From contig JAKQJQ010000103.1 in NCBI GenBank assembly GCA_029561105.1, forward strand, positions 1 through 51,560: DNA of 51,560 nt, given 5' to 3'. The notes beneath the pieces were generated by a model. The model was not told where the DNA came from and searched no databases. It saw only the letters and a program-made list of their open reading frames with translations. The translations under genes were made by a program, and so were the position numbers. Source of the DNA: Bacteroidota bacterium (GTDB lineage Bacteria > Bacteroidota > Bacteroidia > Flavobacteriales > Flavobacteriaceae). Shown one piece after another: positions 22,625 through 31,316 of this stretch (the stretch's first letter is position 1; the number at the start of each line of letters is the position of its first letter).

Positions 22625-24226
22625 ATGACCAACGTGCTCAAAAAACCTTTGTTCCTTGCCTTTTTATCGGGTTTGCTATTGGCTTTGGGCTGGCCCACTT
22701 ACGGTTGCCCATTGTTGCTTTTTATGGGATTCATCCCGCTGTTGTTGGCCGAGAAATATTGGCGCGAACAACGCAAAAAAGCCAAACTTAAAGTCTGGGC
22801 CAACGCTTACCTCACCTTTTTGATTTTCAATTTCATCACTACCTGGTGGTTGTTTTACGCCTCGGCATTTGGGATGTTGTTTGCAGTTTTGGTCAATTCG
22901 CTGCTAATGAGTTTGTTGTTTTTGGCCTATCATGTAGTGGCCAAACGAACTTCGGTTGCTGTCAGTTTGATTTTCTTGGTTTCGCTTTGGCTGAGTTTTG
23001 AAAAATTTCATCTCAACTGGGATTTCTCGTGGCCGTGGCTCAACCTGGGCAACGGTTTGGCCGGTTTCCCGCAATGGATCCAGTGGTACGAGTACACCGG
23101 TGCGTTTGGCGGCTCGTTGTGGATTTTAGGTGTAAACGCGTTGGGATTTCTTTGGCTCTCAAAACTACCCGATCTTCGTTTCGGTACAGTTTTTAAAACG
23201 GTTTTCCCGAGAATCATGGTATTGGTGGCATTCCCGATGGTCATTTCGCTTTGGATTTACAGTACCTACGAGGTCAAGGGGAAAACAAAAGAAGTCATCG
23301 TACTGCAACCCAACGTCGACCCGTACACTGAAAAATACGACACGCCCAATCTGGAGATCACCAAAGGACTGCTCGAGCAAACCGATGCCATCATCACGCC
23401 CAACACCGAGTTTGTCATTGCGCCAGAAACCGTACTTGCCGAGAACGCGCCATTTGACGAATTTTACTTTTCACCGGGGCGCTATATGATGCTCGATTAC
23501 CTCAAAAAACATCCAAAGGCGCAGTTGCTTTGGGGCATCGACACTCACCATTTTATTCTCGACCCTAAAGATGTTACCGTTTCCTCCAACCAATACCGGC
23601 CAGGTGTCTGGGTCGATTTTTACAATGCCGCATTGTTTTTGAACCATCAGCCCGAACTCCAAAAATACTACAAATCAAAACTCGTGGTGGGTATTGAAAA
23701 CCTGCCGTACAAAAGTATCCTCGAGCCTCTTTTGGGAAATGTGATGCTCGATTTGGGCGGCACGATTTCTACCAAAACTGTCCAGGCCGAACGCTCGGTT
23801 TTTACTGCCGACGATGGCACAAAAGTAGCGCCTATCATCTGCTATGAATCGGTTTACGGCGAATACGTGACGGGTTATGTAAAAAACAAGGCCGATTTCC
23901 TGGCCATCATCACCAACGATGCCTGGTGGAATGAAACCCAAGGACACAAGCAGCATCTTACTTTTGCTTCGCTACGCGCCATTGAAACCCGACGTGACGT
24001 GGCAAGGAGCGCTAATACCGGTATCTCGGCTTTTGTAAACCAAAGGGGAGACATTGTTTCGAGAACCAAATACGGCGAGAAAACCGCCTTGATGGGCATT
24101 GTCCACCTCAACTCCAGCCAGACTTTTTACGTGCGACATGGCGATTTCATCGCAAGGATAGCTGCAGCCATTTTAGGACTACTGTGTCTCTACATCCTGA
24201 TGCTGAAGCGAAAAATAGCTTACTGA
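22625..24226 (+). CDS. lnt: Apolipoprotein N-acyltransferase
   Basis: Inner-membrane enzyme that adds the third acyl chain to the N-terminal cysteine of lipoproteins. It has 533 residues. Several membrane segments form the first about 215 residues (LFLAFLSGLLLALGWPTYG and following), then comes the nitrilase-like periplasmic domain starting near VIVLQPNVDPY. The catalytic triad is visible: Glu in FVIAPETVLAEN, Lys in the ENLPYKS region and Cys in APIICYESVYG. A C-terminal membrane segment (IAAAILGLLCLYILML) ends the protein. The ATG at 22625 lies one base past the PorV-like stop, so the two are co-transcribed. Its end overlaps the end of the convergent glycosylphosphotransferase gene by 7 bases. 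Confidence 0.9.
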   Translation: MTNVLKKPLFLAFLSGLLLALGWPTYGCPLLLFMGFIPLLLAEKYWREQRKKAKLKVWANAYLTFLIFNFITTWWLFYASAFGMLFAVLVNSLLMSLLFLAYHVVAKRTSVAVSLIFLVSLWLSFEKFHLNWDFSWPWLNLGNGLAGFPQWIQWYEYTGAFGGSLWILGVNALGFLWLSKLPDLRFGTVFKTVFPRIMVLVAFPMVISLWIYSTYEVKGKTKEVIVLQPNVDPYTEKYDTPNLEITKGLLEQTDAIITPNTEFVIAPETVLAENAPFDEFYFSPGRYMMLDYLKKHPKAQLLWGIDTHHFILDPKDVTVSSNQYRPGVWVDFYNAALFLNHQPELQKYYKSKLVVGIENLPYKSILEPLLGNVMLDLGGTISTKTVQAERSVFTADDGTKVAPIICYESVYGEYVTGYVKNKADFLAIITNDAWWNETQGHKQHLTFASLRAIETRRDVARSANTGISAFVNQRGDIVSRTKYGEKTALMGIVHLNSSQTFYVRHGDFIARIAAAILGLLCLYILMLKRKIAY

Positions 24227-25617
24227 CCGCGGTAGAACAAGATCGTGCTGAAAGTTTTTAAAACGATATTGATGTCGAGGAAAATACTGCGGTGCTTGAT
24301 ATAATACAAATCGTATTGCAGCTTAATCAGACTGTCATCTATAGAATCCCCGTAAGAGTAATTTACCTGCGCCCAACCGGTTAGTCCGGGTTTGATGACA
24401 TGGCGGGTTTCGTAGAATGGCATCACTTCGGCAATCTCATTTACAAATACCGGACGTTCGGGCCTTGGACCAATTACTGCCATATCCCCTTTTAAGATGT
24501 TTAAAAATTGGGGAAACTCGTCCAGTCGGGCTTTACGAAGAAATTTACCAAAAGACGTAATCCTCGAATCGTTGATCGTGGTAAAAACTGCACCGTTTGA
24601 TTCGGCATTTTTTACCATTGTCCTAAACTTGACCATTTTAAAAATCTCGCCGTTCTTGCCTACGCGTTCTTGTAGATAAAACAAGCTGCCGCGATTGCCC
24701 AATAGATTTCCTACAAGTATCAGAGGCAATAGCGCGATCCCAACACTCAATCCTGCGAGCGAAACCACTACTTCAAGTATCCTTACCACAAGCAGATACA
24801 AGTGATTCTGGTTGCTTCGGCTAAAGGGAAAATACCGGTAAAAATCACGGGCTACGTATTGCACCGGGATGCGCTGGGTAATGTTCTCATAAACCTGGGT
24901 ATATTCGCGAATGATATAGCCGTTTTCAAGCAGGTGAATCAATTGGTTGTAGAGGCTAACGGTTATTCCATCGGTTTTTTGCGAAGCGATAACGATTTCA
25001 GAAACTGACTTGCTCACGACAAACTCCTCCAGCCTATTGATATCAATGTTTTGTATAAAGTCTTTCTTGTTTTTCTCATTGTCGCCTTGCAGGTCAGAGT
25101 TGACGTAACCCATCACTTTGTAATGCGGGTCTACGCTTTCAAGCGCCATAACGAGTTCTTGTGCCTGGTCTTTATCGCAGATCAGGATTACTTTTTTGAC
25201 AAAACGGCTCGACGCAAGGAAACGCACATAAAACAAACGCCAAAGCAGCAGCGATATAAAAATTGCCACATAGAAAAACACGATCTGTAAACGGTTGGAT
25301 GGAAGTGCCGGAGTGTAAATCGGCGTGAGCAGGTACACCAATACCGTGGTAGAAGCGGTAAGGATGATACTTTTGGTAACCTGAAATTGGTTGCTGGCTA
25401 CCTGCAGGTTGTACATCTCAAAAACAGTCCCGATGATGGTGAGGTAGATGCCCAGAACTATCGTCCAATAATAGTTCGTGGTGGAGATGTTGAAGTAGTT
25501 GAATTTAAAGATTACGCCAACGACATACAGCGCCAGAAGTACCGACAGCACATCGAAAATCCGCAATAGGATCTTCCTTTCGGAAATTTCGAAATGTATT
25601 TTCTTGTTGGCGACCAT
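24220..25617 (-). CDS. Undecaprenyl-phosphate sugar-phosphate transferase (WcaJ-type initiating enzyme)
   Basis: Polyprenyl glycosylphosphotransferase of 465 residues that moves a sugar 1-phosphate from a nucleotide sugar to the lipid carrier, the first membrane step of glycan assembly. Four N-terminal membrane segments (about 15-125) are followed by a CoA-binding-like Rossmann region (KKVILICDKDQAQEL). A fifth hydrophobic segment lies at about 275-300. The C-terminal bacterial sugar-transferase domain has KMVKFRTMVKNAE, LRKARLDEFPQFLNIL and MAVIGPRPERP. The sugar transferred (glucose, galactose or an amino sugar) cannot be read from sequence. It is the last gene of the locus and converges on lnt. 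Confidence 0.88.
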   Translation of the reverse strand: MVANKKIHFEISERKILLRIFDVLSVLLALYVVGVIFKFNYFNISTTNYYWTIVLGIYLTIIGTVFEMYNLQVASNQFQVTKSIILTASTTVLVYLLTPIYTPALPSNRLQIVFFYVAIFISLLLWRLFYVRFLASSRFVKKVILICDKDQAQELVMALESVDPHYKVMGYVNSDLQGDNEKNKKDFIQNIDINRLEEFVVSKSVSEIVIASQKTDGITVSLYNQLIHLLENGYIIREYTQVYENITQRIPVQYVARDFYRYFPFSRSNQNHLYLLVVRILEVVVSLAGLSVGIALLPLILVGNLLGNRGSLFYLQERVGKNGEIFKMVKFRTMVKNAESNGAVFTTINDSRITSFGKFLRKARLDEFPQFLNILKGDMAVIGPRPERPVFVNEIAEVMPFYETRHVIKPGLTGWAQVNYSYGDSIDDSLIKLQYDLYYIKHRSIFLDINIVLKTFSTILFYRGQ

Positions 25618-25662
25618 AAGTGTTGAAATTGTGGTGCAAATTAATGAAATATTTAAATTGTA

Positions 25663-26679
25663 TCATATTAAAACTTCATCCCATTTGCTTTTCACTTTGG
25701 GCCAGTCGAATTCCTGAACGACCGCGAAGGCATCCTGCACCAACTGTGTTCTCATGTCTGGATTTTCAATGAGCTGATGTAGGGCGTTTAACATCGCCTG
25801 GTCATCGTTATCGTCGACCAGCAAGGCCGTTTTTTTATCCTGGAGCAAGTATGAAATCCCACCCACATTGGTAGAGACTACGGGCAATCCTAGCGCAATG
25901 GCCTCGATTACACTGATTGGCATATTGTCATAATGCGAGGTGTTGATAAAAATATTGTACTCTACTGAAAGTGCAATCCACTCGGCTTTGGACAACTTTC
26001 CGGTGAATCGAACCTTGAGATCCATACGCTTGGCCATGTCTTTTATCTGGTCTAGCGTACCGTCTTTATCAGGACCTACCATGCACAACTCGCAATCCGG
26101 AAAGTCTTCTTTTAATGCCTTGAAAACCCGCAGGGCCATTTCGGGATTGTAAATGGCCGTGAACGACCGAACCCAAAGTAATTTTGGCGTGACCGCTCTG
26201 TCTCGGGACAAGAATGGATATTTGTGCAATTCAATGGTATTGGGAATGTAAAGCAACTCGGCAAACCCCTTGTCTTTAAAAGCTTCATGCAAATAGCCCG
26301 ATGGTACCACATTTCGGTAGGCATGTTTAAAAATCATCCTGCACAACAGCGGGTTTTTGGCAAGCCGGTTGGGCAAATCTCCGCCATGTAACTTGGGGAT
26401 GTATTTTAATCGCAACAACCGACAAAGCTGGCTCACGAAAAAGGCATACCAGAAATTGTAGGTACTGTAAGTGTCAATTAACACATAATCGGCGGATTTC
26501 CTGCACTTGATGGTTTGGTGCAGCATGTCAATCATCCGCAGCGTTTTATTCATTTTCGAAGAAGCGTAACACAATTTATAGCCTTCGGCTTCGAGCAATA
26601 CGCCCAGCGTCTCGATTGAGGTTACAGTCATGCCGTGCCCCGAAAGCTTATTCCCTATGTACAACAGGTTTTTCTTCAT
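25663..26679 (-). CDS. Glycosyltransferase family 4-like
   Basis: Cytosolic GT-B glycosyltransferase of 338 residues. The N-terminal acceptor domain begins MKKNLLYIGNKLSGHGMTV. The donor-binding half has LLWVRSFTAIYNPEMALRVF, CELCMVGPDKDG, and the E-x7-E-type motif in PISVIEAIALGLPVVSTNVGG, which is standard for retaining GT4 enzymes. The donor and acceptor are unknown. Its first 32 bases overlap the end of the O-antigen ligase/polymerase gene, so translation is coupled. Confidence 0.85.
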   Translation of the reverse strand: MKKNLLYIGNKLSGHGMTVTSIETLGVLLEAEGYKLCYASSKMNKTLRMIDMLHQTIKCRKSADYVLIDTYSTYNFWYAFFVSQLCRLLRLKYIPKLHGGDLPNRLAKNPLLCRMIFKHAYRNVVPSGYLHEAFKDKGFAELLYIPNTIELHKYPFLSRDRAVTPKLLWVRSFTAIYNPEMALRVFKALKEDFPDCELCMVGPDKDGTLDQIKDMAKRMDLKVRFTGKLSKAEWIALSVEYNIFINTSHYDNMPISVIEAIALGLPVVSTNVGGISYLLQDKKTALLVDDNDDQAMLNALHQLIENPDMRTQLVQDAFAVVQEFDWPKVKSKWDEVLI

Positions 26680-27994
26680 TTAAACCTACATTTAAAAGCG
26701 AAAGCGAGTAAATAAATGCCGGGGCTGCAATACGCATCGCTGCATGGTTGATTGTTAGTAGCCAAAATGCTACAAAACACAAAATGTAAATATTATACTT
26801 ATTATCGAGATATAAAACTATTGGGGTAACAAATAAAATCAATAGACCCAAAATCCCCAGCGAACCGTGCTCTGCGAGCATCCTCGTGATTTCATTATGC
26901 GACACGATAATCTCACCGGTTCGCTGCAGTCGTTGTTCCTGGTTCCTGGCCACGCCGATTCCAAAATAAGGATGTTCTAAAAACGTATTGATTTCATCCT
27001 CGGCAAGTTCGGCCCTACCTGTAAGTTGGTCTTCCTTTACCTTTCCCGATGCGTCCTGGTTGGCGTACCGTTTATCGATAAGCCCGCTGGTTTGGCTCGA
27101 CGAGTAAGACCACGTGGCCATCATGCCCAGAATAACAAAGGCAATCAGGAAATTCATTTTGTATTTTCCGCCCTTGTTGACTTGCAGATAGGTGACCATA
27201 ATCATTACCGCAATCATGACGGCACCGGTTAGCATACCGCCACGTGAGAAGGTCACAAGTCCCCTAAAAGCAATATTGAGTGCCACAATCAGGTTGATCA
27301 AAAATACCATTTTGGTTCGCGAATCGTATATCAGGCGCGATACGAAAATGAACATGCCGAGTCCGAGAATGGTGGAAACCTGATTGGGTCCAAATCCACC
27401 GGACAAATTTGCATTGGATCCGGTTCCCGTGACAATTTCCTTTATACTTGGCGTGTATAAAGTGAGGTAGATCATGCACGAAATAATCGGAAGCCCCACT
27501 GCAAGCAAGATGTTGTTAACCTGTTGCAGGGTAACACGCCGCCTGTAAGCATACAATGCGCAAAGCCCAAGACATACCGGCCCCGAGATGTTAAACGAAA
27601 TCTCTTTTCGAAGGCTCGCATGATGGCTCAACGTAAGTGTACCGATTATGAGCCCGGGAATCAGCAGTAGGATAAAGAACCAATAAGGCACCGCGCTTTT
27701 TGAAATACCGCTGTAATAAATGCCCAGCAGGATAAAAATCATCACACCGTACTTGGAAAATTCGTAAACGGGATTCCCGTCGGTCATTCGCAAAACCACT
27801 TCGCTACCAACAATATAAGCTGCTGCGTAAAGCACCTCGTTGTTTTTATTGCGTGAGTTGATGACAAAAAGTGCCCCACCCACTAAAATCCCATACCCAT
27901 AGAGTTTTGGAAAAAACCGCAGGTAAAACAAACAGAATCCTATGAACACGTGGATCAGGATAATGTATAAGTAATTCTTTTGTGAGATTTGCAT
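26648..27994 (-). CDS. O-antigen ligase/polymerase family membrane protein (WaaL/Wzy-like)
   Basis: Inner-membrane protein of 448 residues with about 11-12 hydrophobic segments and one large periplasmic loop (about residues 300-350: SSSQTSGLIDKRYANQDASG ... ELAEDEINTFLEHPYFGIGV). That loop contains the family pattern where ...HPYFGIGVARNQ... is followed by HNEITRMLAEHGSLGILGL. Such proteins either polymerise repeat units (Wzy) or ligate the finished chain to lipid A-core (WaaL), and sequence alone does not separate the two. It sits between two GT4 genes. Confidence 0.82.
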   Translation of the reverse strand: MQISQKNYLYIILIHVFIGFCLFYLRFFPKLYGYGILVGGALFVINSRNKNNEVLYAAAYIVGSEVVLRMTDGNPVYEFSKYGVMIFILLGIYYSGISKSAVPYWFFILLLIPGLIIGTLTLSHHASLRKEISFNISGPVCLGLCALYAYRRRVTLQQVNNILLAVGLPIISCMIYLTLYTPSIKEIVTGTGSNANLSGGFGPNQVSTILGLGMFIFVSRLIYDSRTKMVFLINLIVALNIAFRGLVTFSRGGMLTGAVMIAVMIMVTYLQVNKGGKYKMNFLIAFVILGMMATWSYSSSQTSGLIDKRYANQDASGKVKEDQLTGRAELAEDEINTFLEHPYFGIGVARNQEQRLQRTGEIIVSHNEITRMLAEHGSLGILGLLILFVTPIVLYLDNKYNIYILCFVAFWLLTINHAAMRIAAPAFIYSLSLLNVGLNEEKPVVHRE

Positions 27995-27995
27995 C

Positions 27996-29069
27996 TTATA
28001 ATTGGTTTAACCAAGCCAGGTATTTAGTTACAACCGCCTGTCTAGAGTGGTTTTGCATAATGGTTTGGTAGAGCCTTTCCCCAAAACTTTTCCTCATTTC
28101 CCGGTTTTCAATCAATCCGGTCACCGCGTCAGAAAACTGCTGTACATCGCCCGAAGGTACGGTAAAACCGTTTTCACCATTCGAAATGATGCGCGGAATC
28201 TCGCCTACGTTGGTGGCCACGACAGCTTTTTTGTACAAGCCATATTCAAGCAAAGCCACGGGTAAACCTTCTGATACAGAACCCAGTAAACAGATTTCGG
28301 CTTGATTGATGATCGCGGCCGTATCTTCCCTGAGCCCGTAAATGTAAACCGTTTCTATTAAAAAATAGTCGCTTATAGCCTGCTTTAACGCTTTAGAATA
28401 TTCGTCGTCAAAATCACTCCCGATGAAATGAAAAGTCCAATCCGGGTATTTTTGGTGTATCTGTTTGGCTACTTCAACCAGTAACTGATGGTTCTTTGGA
28501 TGCCGAAGGTTGGCGACACAAACCATCTGTTTGCCGCTCTCGCCGTGTAATACCGTCTTTGGCTTATCGGTTTGGGCAGGCAACGTAAAGTTTGGCAGGT
28601 AAATAAGTTTTTTGACACCGAGGTTGCGGCGACACCAGTCTTCAAGGGTATGGTCTACCACAATGATTCCGGCGAACAACCTCGAGCAAATCCACAAGAA
28701 AATGTTCTTCCCAAGGCTTTCGCTGCTCCTTGCTCCTTTGTGTTCGTGCCAAACAATACGGATTTTTGGATGGATCAACTTTAGCAAAAAAGCGATAAAA
28801 AAAGAGGTGCCGTGTGCATGCGCGATAGCTACTCTATTGGCACGACAATAGGTCCGGAGTCGTAAAATGGCCCCTACATCCAATGCGCTTGTTTTCTGCA
28901 GGTACAAATAATGCACTTCAGGACCAATGGCACCTTTGAGTTCGCCTTCTTTTCGGGTGGTTACCAGGCCCGAGAAATCAATCTGCTGTGCCAATGCATT
29001 GGCGTAGTTCACCGCCATACGCTCTGCGCCGCCCACATGCAGTGAATCTATGATTTGCACAATCCTCAT
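27996..29069 (-). CDS. Glycosyltransferase family 4-like
   Basis: Cytosolic GT-B enzyme of 357 residues. The N-terminus has MRIVQIIDSLHVGGAERMAVNYANAL (the GGAE loop common in GT4), and AHAHGTSFFIAFLLK follows. The donor-site helix contains SEGLPVALLEYGLYKKAVVATNVGEIP, with the conserved Glu pair. Sugar specificity is unknown. It overlaps the preceding gene by four bases (ATGA) and lies one base before the ligase/polymerase gene. Confidence 0.86.
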   Translation of the reverse strand: MRIVQIIDSLHVGGAERMAVNYANALAQQIDFSGLVTTRKEGELKGAIGPEVHYLYLQKTSALDVGAILRLRTYCRANRVAIAHAHGTSFFIAFLLKLIHPKIRIVWHEHKGARSSESLGKNIFLWICSRLFAGIIVVDHTLEDWCRRNLGVKKLIYLPNFTLPAQTDKPKTVLHGESGKQMVCVANLRHPKNHQLLVEVAKQIHQKYPDWTFHFIGSDFDDEYSKALKQAISDYFLIETVYIYGLREDTAAIINQAEICLLGSVSEGLPVALLEYGLYKKAVVATNVGEIPRIISNGENGFTVPSGDVQQFSDAVTGLIENREMRKSFGERLYQTIMQNHSRQAVVTKYLAWLNQL

Positions 29070-30184
29070 GGCTGGAGCAACATTTTTATTTCATTTTCAA
29101 AAACATCCATAGTGTATTGTCTTGACCATGCGATACTCTTTTCTACTTTATCGACGTAAGCGGCTGGATTTTTTATCAGTGTCTCCAATTGGGAAGCATC
29201 TTTTTCAAAATCCATATCGAGCAAAACCCCGCGATTCCCTTGATTTAGCATACTCGACACACAAGACACGCGAGACGCTACAGGCAGGCAACCCCAAAAC
29301 ATGCCTTCGGCAACTACCTTTGGCCAGCCTTCACTTTGTGAGGGCAACATCACAAAATGACTCTGGGTGAACGCTTCTTGCACTGTTTCGCGAGGTTGGT
29401 TTCCTTTTAAAAAAATATTTTTCTCGAGTTTGTTTTGGCCGATGTAGTTTTCGAGCATTTGCTTTTCAACGCCATGTCCGTACAGCGACAACTGCATATC
29501 TATACCGCGTTCGCGCAAAGCTGCAACCAATTGAACAGCGTAAAGTGGCCGTTTACCAGGAGATAGTGTACCCACGAACATCGCCTGGAGCGTTCCCTGG
29601 AGCGGCCTTACCTGCACGGGTCGCTTGTCTGCCTCACGGTAAGTTGCCGTAAAGAAAGGTTTGATGTTTTTGGTTTGCGCCGGCCACTCACCGTAGACGA
29701 GCACCTGCATATTTCTGGTAAGAAAAGTATTGGACAATATCCAACGCTGTAGTTTGTATGACCAAGGTTGCTTGGCTTTTGGGTCCCAATTGCCAGCGTA
29801 TTTTGCCGTTTTTGGCTTTCGGGGAAAAAAGATTTGTACGATACAACCCATTAGCCCCAAATTTCCGGGGCACCGCAAATGAATGTGATCTGCCCAACAC
29901 ATTGCGGCAAACAGTTGCCTAAAATTGTGAAAGGAATTCCCAATTGCCTGGATCATAGCGCCAAAGGTAGTGATGTTAAAATCTTGCGCCTCGAACAACC
30001 TCGCGATAGGGAAAGCGATTGGTCCTACGAGTGTGCCTCTGTCTGATTTCCATACCGGACAGCAAAAACCAATGGCATCAGCATGCCGCGCCCAAATTTC
30101 CATTTCGCGGATGTACGGACTGTAAGCCTCGTAGCCTTCACTTTTTGCAACAAAAGGTGAAGAAGAAATTACGATCAGTTTCAT
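29066..30184 (-). CDS. Glycosyltransferase (GT4-like)
   Basis: GT-B-type glycosyltransferase of 372 residues. The N-terminal half (SSSPFVAKSEGYEAYSPYIREM) fits an acceptor-binding domain. The C-terminal half has AMFVGTLSPGKRPLYAVQLVAAL, LYGHGVEKQMLENYI, and SQSEGWPKVVAEGMFWGCLP as the donor-site motif with a conserved Glu. It starts after the longest gap of the locus (134 bases, 30185-30318), in which I see no clear promoter or terminator. Donor sugar unknown. Confidence 0.8.
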   Translation of the reverse strand: MKLIVISSSPFVAKSEGYEAYSPYIREMEIWARHADAIGFCCPVWKSDRGTLVGPIAFPIARLFEAQDFNITTFGAMIQAIGNSFHNFRQLFAAMCWADHIHLRCPGNLGLMGCIVQIFFPRKPKTAKYAGNWDPKAKQPWSYKLQRWILSNTFLTRNMQVLVYGEWPAQTKNIKPFFTATYREADKRPVQVRPLQGTLQAMFVGTLSPGKRPLYAVQLVAALRERGIDMQLSLYGHGVEKQMLENYIGQNKLEKNIFLKGNQPRETVQEAFTQSHFVMLPSQSEGWPKVVAEGMFWGCLPVASRVSCVSSMLNQGNRGVLLDMDFEKDASQLETLIKNPAAYVDKVEKSIAWSRQYTMDVFENEIKMLLQP

Positions 30185-30318
30185 TTGGAAAGGGCTTGCA
30201 AAAATTTGGATTTGAAAAATTATACCCCCGTCAACCAGGGTAGTCGCTAAAAAAAAATGACCTTCGATTAAAGGCCCGTAAATATATCACTAAATTGAGT
30301 AAGTGCCAAAATTGGCCG

Positions 30319-31314
30319 TTAACTTTTAGGTCGATTGAATACCAGTGACCACCAGCCTACTGTTCGTCCAAGCGCTTCGGTAAAAGCCTGTTTTTTTTTG
30401 CTGGCTGTGATGGCATTACCATAGCGGACCAATGTGAGCAGCAGGCAAATCGCATTCCATTTGAACCTGCCTTTGAGACTGGGTTTGGGATACTTGGCCC
30501 GCCACACATAATACCCGTTTCTGACTACCATTTTGCCGTAGTCGAATTGATTGGGCCTGCCTGAGCTGTCGTGGAAATGCCCCAAACGCGCCGCCGTATT
30601 CACATACAACTTTCCGGTTTTAGACAACCGAAGCGTAAAATCGGCATCTTCATACAAACCGTATCCCTCAAAAAAAGTAGAGAATTGAAAGGTTTCAAAA
30701 ACCTTTTTTGGGAATGACGACACACCTCCCATTAACTGTTCTACTTCATAAATCTTACCGGATGGCGGCAAAAATCCGATACTGCGACCATGGGAGAACT
30801 CGGGCAGAAATCCGGGTTGGGTATCGCTGTCAAGACCCAATTTCTTGCGCAGTACAAAACGGCTGCCGTCTTTTTTCTTCCAGCCGTCATAATAAAACTC
30901 CTCGATTTTGGGCTCGTATTTCTCAGGAGCCTTTTCCCACTGGCTTTCATTGCTGATGTAACCGCCAACACCAAGCGCCTCTGGAAAAAGCGCGTAGGTC
31001 TTAAGAATCTGCTCGAAATACGTAGATTCAAGAATTGTATCGTCATCGAGAAAACAGATGATTTGGGTATCGGCTGCAGTTTTCCCAATGCCAAAATTGC
31101 GCTGACGGGTAAGGCCGCGGTGGGCATCGTCTACCAGAAAATACTGTAGGTTGCAATACGGTTTGGCGGCGAGCATGTTTTGCGTCTCGGTATTGCGCGA
31201 GCCATCCACAATCAGGATTTCGTCGGGATAACGCGTCTGCAACTGTACCGAATCGAGCAAATCGGCCAGCGGCTTGGCGCGCATATAGGTACAAACGATA
31301 AGCGAAAACTTCAT
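30319..31314 (-). CDS. Glycosyltransferase family 2
   Basis: GT-A inverting glycosyltransferase of 331 residues. The nucleotide-binding start is MKFSLIVCTYMRAKPLADLLDSV. The first acidic site is in ILIVDGSRN, and the metal-binding DxD-type motif is FLDDDTIL (about 93-97). GYGLYEDADFTLRLSKTG carries the ED catalytic-base motif. A hydrophobic C-terminal stretch (WNAICLLLTLVRYGNAI) may bind the membrane. Donor and acceptor are unknown. It starts 2 bases after the fused GT2 gene. Confidence 0.85.
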   Translation of the reverse strand: MKFSLIVCTYMRAKPLADLLDSVQLQTRYPDEILIVDGSRNTETQNMLAAKPYCNLQYFLVDDAHRGLTRQRNFGIGKTAADTQIICFLDDDTILESTYFEQILKTYALFPEALGVGGYISNESQWEKAPEKYEPKIEEFYYDGWKKKDGSRFVLRKKLGLDSDTQPGFLPEFSHGRSIGFLPPSGKIYEVEQLMGGVSSFPKKVFETFQFSTFFEGYGLYEDADFTLRLSKTGKLYVNTAARLGHFHDSSGRPNQFDYGKMVVRNGYYVWRAKYPKPSLKGRFKWNAICLLLTLVRYGNAITASKKKQAFTEALGRTVGWWSLVFNRPKS

Positions 31315-31316
31315 AA

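Noticed and set aside
30185..30318. Possible promoter in the largest gap of the glycan locus
   Set aside because: Only partial matches (TATATTTA, TATAATTT) without a suitably spaced TTTG were found.
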